From: CAG-826 sp964654155
Lineage (GTDB): Bacteria > Bacillota_I > Bacilli_A > RFN20 > CAG-826
DNA: 19,237 nucleotides
Direction of reading: 5' to 3'
NCBI GenBank assembly: GCA_964654155.1
Contig: CAZZGL010000021.1
Coordinates: forward strand, 1 to 19,237
Below, in pieces: positions 7,831 through 15,433 of this stretch. The notes under the pieces are model-generated. The model made no database searches. It was not told where the DNA came from and was given only the letters and a program-made list of their open reading frames with translations. Within the stretch, counting starts at the first letter, position 1, and each line of letters starts with the position of its first letter. The translations under genes were made by a program, and so were the position numbers.

Positions 7831-9095
7831 TATTTATGCCCTCCTTTTTTTAAAAGAGCAAAATAACAAAACCCTCCACGTTTATCTAATGGTAACATTT
7901 GTCTTTCTTCGACAAGAGAAAAATCTTTATGAGATTCTAAGAAATACTTAATTTGTAAAGTTCCTTCTTTGTTATTACCAGTTTCAACAATATATAAAAG
8001 ATGTCCTCCATCCTTAACATAAGTCGATGCTTCTTCTAAATAATCGACTTGTTGCTTTAATAAAGCATCCAATTTTTCAGAATTAAAATGAATAAAAAAG
8101 TCTGGTATTGAAGCTATATTTTGAAAATTACTTGAAGGTGGTAAAACAACAATAAAATCTTTTAAGTTAGAAACATGCGTAACTAAAAGTGGAAGTGGAG
8201 ATTCAATAACATCAAATTGTGTGAATCCACAACTATCAATTGCCTTTTTAGCGTTAATGGTTTCTTCATAAGTTGGTAAAGCATAAAGTATCCGATTACG
8301 AAGCAACATTTTTTCATAAAATGCTAAAGCAAAAGATGAATGATAATTAGCTACAATTAAAACATCATCACTTTTATTTATGGATAATTTATTAATGACA
8401 TGATTAAGTGACTCTGAAATTGGAATCAATTCTCCCTTTCGAACCGCATCGATTCTAGATAATGGCTTATTACCTAAATATTTGACCGTAGTCTCACTTA
8501 TGCCATTTTCAAATAAAGTTGGATATCTAGTATAAATTTCTCTTCTACTAATAATGGTTTTATTAACGCGCAAAGTTTGTGAATATTTTCTATCAATTGA
8601 ACTAACTAAACGAGGTAATAATGTTCTACCATAATGTTTGGCCCACATATCAATTAACCAAACAGGAATATTATATTTTAAATTTAAATATTCTGAAGAA
8701 TTGGGAATAACATAAGGAGGAACTAAATTAGTTATATCATAATTTTGGTGAATAACTTTTTCTAATAACGCAAATGAAAGGCTTTCATTGCTAATCAAAG
8801 AGGTGATTTCTTCCATAGTTTCATCGATACTAAGGCCTTTTACATAAATAATATTAGCTAACGCTACAACGATAATTCGCTTATCACTAACCGTAATTGA
8901 AGGGAAATTATCAAGAACAATTCGTCCTAGTACATTACAATGCTTTAAAGTTGTTACTACTAAAGCTTTAACTATTTTCCGTTCTTCTTTAGTGTAGTAA
9001 TGTAAAGAAAAATGCTCTTTAGCGGCTTTTGCTAAAGGAATATCATTTTCAACAATTTTGTCGATAATTTTTACTGCGGATATAATCAAATTCAT
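7830..9095 (-). CDS. rsmB: RsmB/Sun-family protein with degenerate methyltransferase motifs
   Basis: Position (before rlmN) and overall alignment identify an RsmB homologue, normally the 16S rRNA C967 m5C methyltransferase. The 421 residues comprise a NusB-like N-terminal domain (about 1-125), a segment with the family's LRVN (175-178), then a Rossmann-like C-terminal domain. The key motifs are missing. Where DxCAAPGGKT is expected there is VLIVANYHSSFAL (245-257). Where VDAPCSGxG is expected there is VVLPPSSNFQ (316-325), and where YSTCS...EN is expected there is YIVETGNNKE (368-377). Both catalytic cysteines are therefore gone, and SAM binding is doubtful. The frame is intact and coupled to rlmN, so the gene is probably expressed, perhaps as an RNA-binding or assembly protein (inference). 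GAGGGTG precedes the ATG. Confidence 0.82.
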   Translation of the reverse strand: MNLIISAVKIIDKIVENDIPLAKAAKEHFSLHYYTKEERKIVKALVVTTLKHCNVLGRIVLDNFPSITVSDKRIIVVALANIIYVKGLSIDETMEEITSLISNESLSFALLEKVIHQNYDITNLVPPYVIPNSSEYLNLKYNIPVWLIDMWAKHYGRTLLPRLVSSIDRKYSQTLRVNKTIISRREIYTRYPTLFENGISETTVKYLGNKPLSRIDAVRKGELIPISESLNHVINKLSINKSDDVLIVANYHSSFALAFYEKMLLRNRILYALPTYEETINAKKAIDSCGFTQFDVIESPLPLLVTHVSNLKDFIVVLPPSSNFQNIASIPDFFIHFNSEKLDALLKQQVDYLEEASTYVKDGGHLLYIVETGNNKEGTLQIKYFLESHKDFSLVEERQMLPLDKRGGFCYFALLKKGGHK

Positions 9096-9114
9096 GTAAT
9101 CACCCTCTTTCCTT

Positions 9115-9136
9115 TTATTGTAACATGTTACAATAA
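9115..9136. promoter_or_regulatory. Perfect 22-bp palindrome, candidate operator of the rsmB-rpe operon
   Basis: TTATTGTAACA (9115-9125) is followed directly by its exact reverse complement TGTTACAATAA (9126-9136). It lies 20 bases upstream of the rsmB-like ATG. On the minus strand it contains TACAAT preceded by TG-T (9117-9125), a possible extended -10, although the matching -35 position is poor. A dyad overlapping a promoter is the layout of a repressor-binding site. A hairpin in the leader is the alternative, but it lacks a T-run and a G+C-rich stem. Confidence 0.5.
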
Positions 9137-9168
9137 GAAAAAGTTAAAATAATTAATTTTTTTCAAAG

Positions 9169-9193
9169 AAAAAATGTGCTTTTTACACACATT
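9169..9193 (-). terminator. Possible weak terminator after the DUF4143 remnant
   Basis: On the minus strand AATGTG pairs with CACATT around a 9-base loop and is followed by a T-rich run (A-run at 9169-9174 on the plus strand). The stem is only 6 bp, so termination would be weak. Confidence 0.35.
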
Positions 9194-9277
9194 AATTGAG
9201 CAAATTAAATTGCCCTCCAAAAATGATAGGCAATACCATGTTTAAGCAATAAAAATTATGCTACTTTCAGTCTTAAT

Positions 9278-9925
9278 TTAGTTTTTAAGTGCCGTAATAG
9301 GAACTACATAAACACCATCTTGTCTTTGATACACAGCATTGGACATACCGCACAACACGCACATAACGGACGGTGCTTTACCTCCTTCTTCAACAATTCT
9401 ATCTCGAATTCCAATAAGACTTGCTGCTGCTTTATCAATTTGATTTGCTCTAAGTTTTATCTCAAAAGCACACCAATGTCCATCTTTTAACTCAACAACT
9501 GCATCAATTTCTTTGTTAGCATAGTCTTGATAATGGAACAATTGAGCACCAAAAGATTCTGCATAAATTCTAAGGTCTCTTTCACAAAGAGCCTCGAATA
9601 AGAAGCTAAACGTTTCAAGGTCACCAATCAATTTATCTGGCGTTACTTTTAATAATGCACAAGCAAGCGAAGGATCACAAAAATGACGTTTTTCAGCCTG
9701 CTTGACACGGATCGAAGATCGAATATTAGAAGAGAACGGCTTTTGATTATCTAAAAGGAATAAATGTTCAAAAAAATCTAGATAAGTCATTACACTATCA
9801 TAATCAACCGATTCATCATCAATATCCTTGATATCGCTAGCAAGTTTTTTCTTTGTTGCCGTCGTGCTTTCATTTCTTGCAAGAGAACGCATCATTCGGC
9901 ATAATTTCAGAAATTCATTCGGCAT
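9278..9925 (-). pseudogene. 5'-truncated DUF4143 domain of a COG1373-type AAA+ ATPase
   Basis: The 215 readable codons match the C-terminal half of the large COG1373 ATPase family: LCRMMRSLARNES and TYLDFFEHLFLLDNQ (winged-helix part), KRHFCDPSLACALL, FLFEALCERDLR, then the nuclease-like core with EIDAVVEL and AFEIKL, ending in YVVPITALKN. The whole N-terminal P-loop ATPase domain of about 170-200 residues is missing. There is no SD before the first ATG, an in-frame TAA occurs 15 bases upstream of it, and nothing homologous is visible further upstream. By eye the base composition is clearly richer in G+C than the flanking genes, suggesting recent acquisition. The remaining frame has no internal stop, so the truncation is young or a product is still made. 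It occupies the def-fmt position of related genomes. Confidence 0.72.
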
Positions 9926-9991
9926 AATTTGACATTTTTAATCAGGTTCAATTAAATAATTAAATTCCGTTTTAAGCGAAAACCACATTAA

Positions 9992-10510
9992 TTAATGGTG
10001 ATGATGACCGCATTTACAATGACCTTCTTCACAATCACAATCATCATCTTCATCATCTATTTCTTCTTGAGCCGCTCTTAATTTTTCTTCAAAGTTTTCA
10101 AAGATATTTCCTTCATAAATCTCTGTATCTTCATCATATTCTTCTTCATTAATCAAAACTTCATTTTCTTCGGTGATATAACGAGGATATTCATAGTGAA
10201 TATGGTCATAAGTCTTTCCTTCAAAATAAATAAATCTAATTGATAAATGAACTACAAACTCTGAAGCAGTTTTCTTAATAAACTCCGCGACCACTTCTTC
10301 AAAAGGACGATATTTCTTAGGTAATCTTATTTCAATAAGCGCTTGATAAGATGTTTGTTCAACACCATTATGGTAAACATAATATTCTGGCGCTAGAAAA
10401 AGAATTTCATCTTCATTTGTTTCTAAAAGAGAAGCTAATTTTTTAGAAATGTTTTTGGAATATTCACCAACAACATAACGATCTGAGCCAATAATAGTAA
10501 TACTAATCAT
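9992..10510 (-). CDS. DUF1904-like (tautomerase-fold) protein with a Cys/His-rich metal-binding tail
   Basis: The start is placed at ATG 10510, preceded by AGAGGTG; an in-frame ATG at 10546 encodes a short leader without an SD. The 172-residue product has an N-terminal alpha/beta domain (about 1-97: MISITIIGSDRY...) resembling DUF1904, a small tautomerase/MIF-like family. The catalytic N-terminal Pro of true tautomerases is absent. After this come an acidic stretch (about 113-157) and the tail CDCEEGHCKCGHHHH (158-172), with four Cys and five His. Such tails in HypB, SlyD and similar proteins bind Ni, Zn or Co. The gene follows priA by 50 bases and is the last gene of the gmk operon. A metal-handling role is inferred from the tail; the family match is moderate. 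Confidence 0.68.
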   Translation of the reverse strand: MISITIIGSDRYVVGEYSKNISKKLASLLETNEDEILFLAPEYYVYHNGVEQTSYQALIEIRLPKKYRPFEEVVAEFIKKTASEFVVHLSIRFIYFEGKTYDHIHYEYPRYITEENEVLINEEEYDEDTEIYEGNIFENFEEKLRAAQEEIDDEDDDCDCEEGHCKCGHHHH

Positions 10511-10560
10511 ATAAATTTCACCTCTTAACAATAATATCAAAATCAAAATGCTATTTAAAG

Positions 10561-12759
10561 TTAATAATCAAAAGGGTCACGATCAATTTTCATTCTAACA
10601 TCAGTTTTACCTTCGAATAATAACTTTAAGTTATCTAACTGTTCTTCCACCAAAGCAACATTTTTATACTTTAAAAGCAAGTTCTTAAAATATAAATCAC
10701 CTTTTCTTTTAATATAAGGACTTGAAGGTCCTATCATAATAATTTCATCTTCAAGTTCTACATCTAACCGTCCTTTTATATTTTGGGCAATTATTTCAAC
10801 TTCATCTTCATCTTTTCCATAAAACTGTAAAAGAGTTAAATACATGTACGGCGTATATTTTTGGAGTTTCCGCGATTTCATTTCAGTTATAAAAAACTTT
10901 TCATAGTTTTGTTCAGCACCATAAATTACTGCATAATGCTTTGGCATATATGTTTGAATAATTGCCTGACCACCTTTGATGCCTCTACCCGCTCGACCTA
11001 CTCCTTGAGTAATTAATTGAAATGTTCTTTCACTTGATCTATAAGAAGGCATATTAAGACCGATATCCGCTAAAACGATACCGACAAGAGTAACATTAGG
11101 AAAATCATGACCTTTAGCAATCATTTGTGTACCAATTAATATATCAGCTTCATGATTCCTAAACTTAGTTAATACTTTTTCAATATTTTGTCTTACTCGA
11201 GAAACATCAGAATCTAATCTTAAAGTTTTTGCATCAGGAAATAGTCTTTTTACTTCATCTTCGATTTTCTCAGTTCCAAAGCCTTGCTTACTTAAATAAA
11301 TCGAGCCGCATTCAGGACATATCGAAGGATAAGTTTCGACATGATCACAATGATGGCATTTAAGCATATTATCTTCGCGGTGATAAGTAAGAGTAATATC
11401 ACAATTTTCACATTTAAAAACATAACCACATTCTCGACAGGTTACATATGATGAATAACCGCGACGGTTTAAAAGTAAAACAACTTGCTCATTCTTTTCT
11501 ATTGTTTCTCTTATTGCTTTTCTTAAAGGTAAGGAAAATAATACAGATTCGCGGTCAATATTACGAGAATCCAATAAATTAACAATTGTCGTTTTAGGAA
11601 GCTCACTTTTAAATATTCTTTTAGGAAGACTTAAATGTTGATACACTCCTCTTAACGCTCTTGCTTTAGATTCTAATGAAGGAGTTGCACTTCCTAAAAC
11701 AACTTTAGCGCCTTCTATTTCACTTCTAAATTTAGCTACTTCTCGAGCGTGATAACAAGGGGTATTTTCTTGTTTATATGATTCAACATGTTCTTCATCA
11801 AGAATAATTAATCCTAAATTTTTTAATGGAGCAAAAATTGCGCTTCTAGCGCCTATTACAATTCGTGCTTCTCCATGAGCAATACGACGATACTCATCAT
11901 ATTTTTGTCCAGAAGTTAATTCTGAATGTAAAATAGCAATCATTTTATTAAAACGCTTTTCAAAATAAGCTATCATCATTGGCGTTAAGGCAATTTCAGG
12001 AACTAAAAATAAAACTGATTTTCCTAAATTTAAATAATGTTCTGCAAGTCGAACATACACTTCAGTTTTCCCTGAACCTGTTACCCCTTCTAATAAAAAC
12101 ACATTTTTTGAAGAAGATAAAAATTCATCTATTACCCGCTTTTGATCATCGGTTAAAGTGTGAGGTTTACTATCTTTAATTTCTTCTCTTACTAAGCGAT
12201 TCTTTTCTTTAAATATATAATGTACTTTACTTAACTCTATTAATTTATCTAAAATTGATTTCGATTTAAAATCTTTTTTTAGTATTTTTCCTTCTTTAGT
12301 TACTAAGCGAAGCCATTCTTTTTGCTTGTCGGTCAATCCTTCTTCATTGCTATCAACAATTTCTACATAACATTCATAAGCAATTTTAGGACATTTTAAA
12401 GATGATGATTTAGGTTTTATAGAAGGAGGTAACATTGTTTGAAAAACACTTATTAAAGGTGAATAATAATAGGAAGCAACCTTTTGAGCTAATGCCCATA
12501 GATTATCATCAATTAAGCATTCTTCATCTAAAATATCAATAATTTCTTTTGTTTCAAAAGTATTTTTTTCGTTATATTCTTCTAACGACATATCAATATC
12601 TTTAACATTGCTTACAAAACCAATTATTTCTTTTTGTTTACCAAAAGGAACGATTACACGATATCCTCTTTCAACTTTTTTATCACCAAAATAGGCATAA
12701 GAAAAAGGGCGATTTAATTCATGAGTGGCATGTTCAATATAAACATCTAATACTTTCAT
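10561..12759 (-). CDS. priA: Primosomal protein N' (replication restart helicase)
   Basis: PriA is a 3'-5' superfamily 2 DNA helicase that reloads the replisome at stalled forks. The 732-residue product, a normal length, starts with the DNA-binding domain (RPFSYAYF, RVIVPFG). It continues with Walker A GVTGSGKT (225-232), the DEEH box (321-324), GSATPS (356-361) and a complete zinc region with all eight cysteines: 441, 444, 450, 453, 468, 471, 481 and 484. Later motifs GTEKIEDEVKRLFP, LIGTQMIAKGHDFP and GVGRAGRG are all present. AAAGGAG precedes the ATG, 25 bases after gmk. In Bacillus, rpoZ and coaBC separate gmk from priA; here they are absent. Confidence 0.97.
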   Translation of the reverse strand: MKVLDVYIEHATHELNRPFSYAYFGDKKVERGYRVIVPFGKQKEIIGFVSNVKDIDMSLEEYNEKNTFETKEIIDILDEECLIDDNLWALAQKVASYYYSPLISVFQTMLPPSIKPKSSSLKCPKIAYECYVEIVDSNEEGLTDKQKEWLRLVTKEGKILKKDFKSKSILDKLIELSKVHYIFKEKNRLVREEIKDSKPHTLTDDQKRVIDEFLSSSKNVFLLEGVTGSGKTEVYVRLAEHYLNLGKSVLFLVPEIALTPMMIAYFEKRFNKMIAILHSELTSGQKYDEYRRIAHGEARIVIGARSAIFAPLKNLGLIILDEEHVESYKQENTPCYHAREVAKFRSEIEGAKVVLGSATPSLESKARALRGVYQHLSLPKRIFKSELPKTTIVNLLDSRNIDRESVLFSLPLRKAIRETIEKNEQVVLLLNRRGYSSYVTCRECGYVFKCENCDITLTYHREDNMLKCHHCDHVETYPSICPECGSIYLSKQGFGTEKIEDEVKRLFPDAKTLRLDSDVSRVRQNIEKVLTKFRNHEADILIGTQMIAKGHDFPNVTLVGIVLADIGLNMPSYRSSERTFQLITQGVGRAGRGIKGGQAIIQTYMPKHYAVIYGAEQNYEKFFITEMKSRKLQKYTPYMYLTLLQFYGKDEDEVEIIAQNIKGRLDVELEDEIIMIGPSSPYIKRKGDLYFKNLLLKYKNVALVEEQLDNLKLLFEGKTDVRMKIDRDPFDY

Positions 12760-12784
12760 GACTACTCTCCTTTCGCCCTATAAA

Positions 12785-13363
12785 CTACATATTTTGATTT
12801 ATTTTGAATCTAATAATATCTCTTATTTTCTTTGCAGCGCGTTCTACATCATCATTTAATACAACATAGTCATAACGGTCTTTAAGATCCATTTCTCTTT
12901 TTGCTTTTTCTAATCTTTCAAGAATAATCTCATCACTTTCGCTTTTTCTTCCTCTAATTCGATCTTCTAATGCTTTTAAAGAAGGTGGTATTAAAAATAT
13001 CGAAAAAGCGCCATCTGATTTACATTTCTTCATAACTTGAGTTGCGCCTTCAATTTCAATTTCTAAAATAACATTTTTTCCTTCATTACGTAGTTTTTCA
13101 ACATAATCAGCAGGGGTTCCATAATAATTACCAACAAAATAAGCATGCTCTAATAAGTTATCTTTTTCTATATTTTTTTCAAATTCTTCTTTGCTAACAA
13201 AAAAGTAATCAATTCCATTTTGTTCTAAATTTCTTGGCTTTCTTGTTGTCATAGAAATAGAATAAGCTAAATGTAAAGATTCATCTTCCATTACAACTTT
13301 ACGTACTGTACCTTTTCCCACACCACTAGGACCACTTAGAATAATAAGCAAACCTTTTTTCAT
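12785..13363 (-). CDS. gmk: Guanylate kinase
   Basis: This cytosolic enzyme phosphorylates GMP to GDP with ATP. The 192-residue product has the P-loop GPSGVGKGT (11-19), the GMP-binding signature SISMTTRKPR (35-44) with GIDYFFVS, YGTPADYV and ILEIEIEGA, followed by the lid region RGRKSESDEIILERL. Length is standard. It is the first gene of the gmk-priA-DUF1904 operon. AAGGGGT serves as ribosome-binding site, and a consensus-spaced promoter lies about 50 bases upstream. Confidence 0.97.
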   Translation of the reverse strand: MKKGLLIILSGPSGVGKGTVRKVVMEDESLHLAYSISMTTRKPRNLEQNGIDYFFVSKEEFEKNIEKDNLLEHAYFVGNYYGTPADYVEKLRNEGKNVILEIEIEGATQVMKKCKSDGAFSIFLIPPSLKALEDRIRGRKSESDEIILERLEKAKREMDLKDRYDYVVLNDDVERAAKKIRDIIRFKINQNM

Positions 13364-13411
13364 ATATTTTTACCCCTTTACTTCATATATTTTTGTTAAA
13401 AAATATAGTTA

Positions 13412-13440
13412 ATTATAATTTACACCATATAAAAAATCAA
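13412..13440 (-). promoter_or_regulatory. gmk operon promoter
   Basis: On the minus strand TTGATT (13435-13440), a 17-base spacer and a perfect TATAAT (13412-13417) form a near-consensus sigma-A promoter, giving a leader of about 40 bases before gmk. Confidence 0.82.
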
Positions 13441-13442
13441 TG

Positions 13443-13471
13443 TTTTAATAATTTATCAACACAAATATGAT
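13443..13471 (+). promoter_or_regulatory. Candidate rqcH promoter
   Basis: TATGAT (13466-13471) with a poor -35 (TTTTAA, 13443-13448) at 17 bases. Transcription would begin near 13478, inside the first of two in-frame ATGs, which supports the second one (13493) as the real start. It is divergent from the gmk promoter, and the two overlap in the same short region. Confidence 0.4.
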
Positions 13472-13492
13472 AAAATGTTTCCGGTGATTAAA

Positions 13493-14875
13493 ATGAAATT
13501 TAAAGTTGAGCATTTAAAATATCTTGTAAAAGTTTTAAAAAGTAATTTAGAAGGAGCGTCTATTCATCGATTTATTGAATATTCAAAAACTGATTTTGTC
13601 TTTAATAACTCTAAAAACAAAGATCAACAAGTTATTATATCTTTACAATCCTCACATCCATTTATTTTATTTGGAAAAATTAATGATCTGTGTTCATCAC
13701 TTGCTTCGCCTTTTTACTTACAATTAAAAAACGAATTAGAACATTCCTTAATAAAAAATATATCCTTATGGAACGACGATCGTATCATTGCTTTTGAAAT
13801 TGAATCCCAAAACGCTATATATGAAATTAATAATCGTTATTTAGTTATCGAACTTATTACTGGTGCCCCTAACCTATTATTGCTCGATGAAAATAAAAAA
13901 ATCCTATTAGTGTATAAACCATCTTCCTTAGATCAAAATAGACCTCTTTTAAAGGGGCTACCATATGTGCTGCCGAATAAAAATAATTCATTTACAATTA
14001 ATGATGAAGTTATTCCTTTTAATATTGAAGAAGAATTCAATAACTACTTTTTAAGCTTAAAGGAAAAAAGAAAAAAAGATAAGTATTCAAAAGTTATTAA
14101 AGTCATAACTTCTAACATTAAATCACTAAAGAAAAAGATCAACAATCAAGAAAAAGATCTTGCTTCTGCTAGAGATTTAGAAACATTTAAATTATATGGA
14201 GATTTACTGTTTACTTATATGTATGATATTAAAGAAATAACCAATCCTCTTATTATAGAAGACATTAAAATTCCTATCGATGTTAAAAAAACGCTTAAAG
14301 ATAACGGGTTAACTTATTATAAAAAATATCAAAAATCTAAAAATGCACTGATTCATCTTCAAGTGCAATTAAAATTAAACAAAGAAGAATTAGAATACTT
14401 TTTAACGCTTGAAAATCAATTTAATGCCGCTTCTGAACGTGAATTATTAGAAATTAAAGAAGAATTAGTTATTAATGGTTACATTCATGACTCAATGAAA
14501 AAGCGAAAAAAAGCAAAGAAAGCCTATGAACCATATTTTATTTATTATAAAAATACTAAAATCGGATATGGAAAAAATAATTTTCAAAATGATTACTTAT
14601 CATTTACTTTAGCTAATAAAAACTATTATTACTTACACATTAAAAATCATCCTGGTTCACATATTGTCATCTTTGATAACAATCCATCTAATGAAATAAT
14701 CACTTATGCATCAGAACTAGCATTATTTTTAGGAAATTTAAATGATGGCGATGTAATTTTAACCAAAGTAAAAGAATTAAAAAAAACTACTAAAAAAGGA
14801 TTAGTTACTTTCAATAACTATCAAACTATTCATATTTCTAATTATGATAAAAAGAAATTTACTTCTATTCATTAA
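13493..14875 (+). CDS. rqcH: RqcH/FbpA-type (NFACT) ribosome quality control protein, compact form
   Basis: RqcH binds stalled 50S-peptidyl-tRNA and directs C-terminal alanine tailing of the nascent chain. The start is ATG 13493, with GGTGA 5 bases upstream; the in-frame ATG at 13475 has no SD. The 460-residue product has an NFACT-N domain with the Asp-Arg pair (Asp96-Arg97 in NDDRIIAFEI) at almost the position needed for tRNA binding in Bacillus RqcH. Two charged helical segments (about 190-245 and 285-335) fit the coiled-coil arm. The C-terminal NFACT-R domain (about 348-445) has YGKNNFQND and LHIKNHPGSHIVI. The family is usually about 570 residues, so the middle is shortened. The old annotation 'fibronectin-binding protein' refers to the same family. 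It is convergent with trmL and overlaps it by 11 bases. Confidence 0.9.
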   Translation: MKFKVEHLKYLVKVLKSNLEGASIHRFIEYSKTDFVFNNSKNKDQQVIISLQSSHPFILFGKINDLCSSLASPFYLQLKNELEHSLIKNISLWNDDRIIAFEIESQNAIYEINNRYLVIELITGAPNLLLLDENKKILLVYKPSSLDQNRPLLKGLPYVLPNKNNSFTINDEVIPFNIEEEFNNYFLSLKEKRKKDKYSKVIKVITSNIKSLKKKINNQEKDLASARDLETFKLYGDLLFTYMYDIKEITNPLIIEDIKIPIDVKKTLKDNGLTYYKKYQKSKNALIHLQVQLKLNKEELEYFLTLENQFNAASERELLEIKEELVINGYIHDSMKKRKKAKKAYEPYFIYYKNTKIGYGKNNFQNDYLSFTLANKNYYYLHIKNHPGSHIVIFDNNPSNEIITYASELALFLGNLNDGDVILTKVKELKKTTKKGLVTFNNYQTIHISNYDKKKFTSIH

Positions 14876-15377
14876 TTAAAAAATCATCACCTTTAATCAT
14901 CTCTTTACTGCTAAGTCCATAAAAATTTTGTTGTCTTAATACTTCATATGCCACAAGAGCGACACAATTAGATAGATTAAGACTTCTAGCGCTTGGAAGC
15001 ATTGGGATTCTTAAACACTTATCCATATGCTTCTTCAAAATATCATGAGGTATACCTGAAGATTCTTTTCCAAACATTATATAGTAATTGCGTTCAACAT
15101 GAGAAAAATCGCTATTAGAATAAACATTTTCTCCATAACGAGTAACATAATATACATCTATTCCTGGGTGTTTAGAAATAAAATCTTCATAATTATCATA
15201 TAAAGTTATTGATAGTCCTTCAATGTAATCCATTCCTGCTCGTTTAAGAGATTTCTCATCTAAAGAAAATTTTAATGGTCCTATTATATGAAGAATTGCT
15301 CCACAAGCTTTACAAGTTCTCATAATATTTCCAGTATTTGAAGGAATCACTGGTTGATATAAAATAATATGTAACAT
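14865..15377 (-). CDS. trmL: tRNA (cytidine/uridine-34 2'-O)-methyltransferase, SPOUT family
   Basis: TrmL methylates the 2'-O of the wobble nucleotide in certain leucine tRNAs. The start is ATG 15377 (GGTGA 5 bases upstream). An in-frame ATG at 15395 lies about where transcription should begin, given an extended -10 at 15400-15408. The 170-residue product, typically short for TrmL, has all three SPOUT motifs: PSNTGNIMRTC (12-22), FGKESSGIP (102-110) and IPMLPSARSLNLSNCVAL (124-141), the last forming the trefoil-knot SAM site. No RNA-binding extension is present, as expected for TrmL. The 3' end overlaps that of rqcH by 11 bases on the opposite strand, with no terminator between them. Confidence 0.93.
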   Translation of the reverse strand: MLHIILYQPVIPSNTGNIMRTCKACGAILHIIGPLKFSLDEKSLKRAGMDYIEGLSITLYDNYEDFISKHPGIDVYYVTRYGENVYSNSDFSHVERNYYIMFGKESSGIPHDILKKHMDKCLRIPMLPSARSLNLSNCVALVAYEVLRQQNFYGLSSKEMIKGDDFLINE

Positions 15378-15399
15378 AACCTTCACCACTTTCATAAAT

Positions 15400-15408
15400 A
15401 CTATACCA
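15400..15408 (-). promoter_or_regulatory. Extended -10 element upstream of trmL
   Basis: On the minus strand TATAGT (15400-15405) is preceded by TG-G (15406-15408). No good -35 is seen 16-18 bases upstream, as is common for extended -10 promoters. Confidence 0.45.
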
Positions 15409-15433
15409 CTTTTAAATAAATAAAGGAGCTTAT

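Noticed and set aside
9208..9231. ATTGCC...GGCAAT inverted repeat downstream of the DUF4143 remnant
   Set aside because: A 6-bp stem with a long loop and no T-run on either strand; not better than chance.
9985..9996. 12-bp palindrome CATTAATTAATG at the end of the metal-tail gene
   Set aside because: It consists of the last His codon, the stop TAA and adjoining A/T bases; too simple to support as a site.
9995..10039. Cys/His tail as a cloning tag artefact
   Set aside because: The His codons follow a natural Asp/Glu and Cys-rich linker in an operon context and are part of a native-looking gene; nothing suggests vector sequence.
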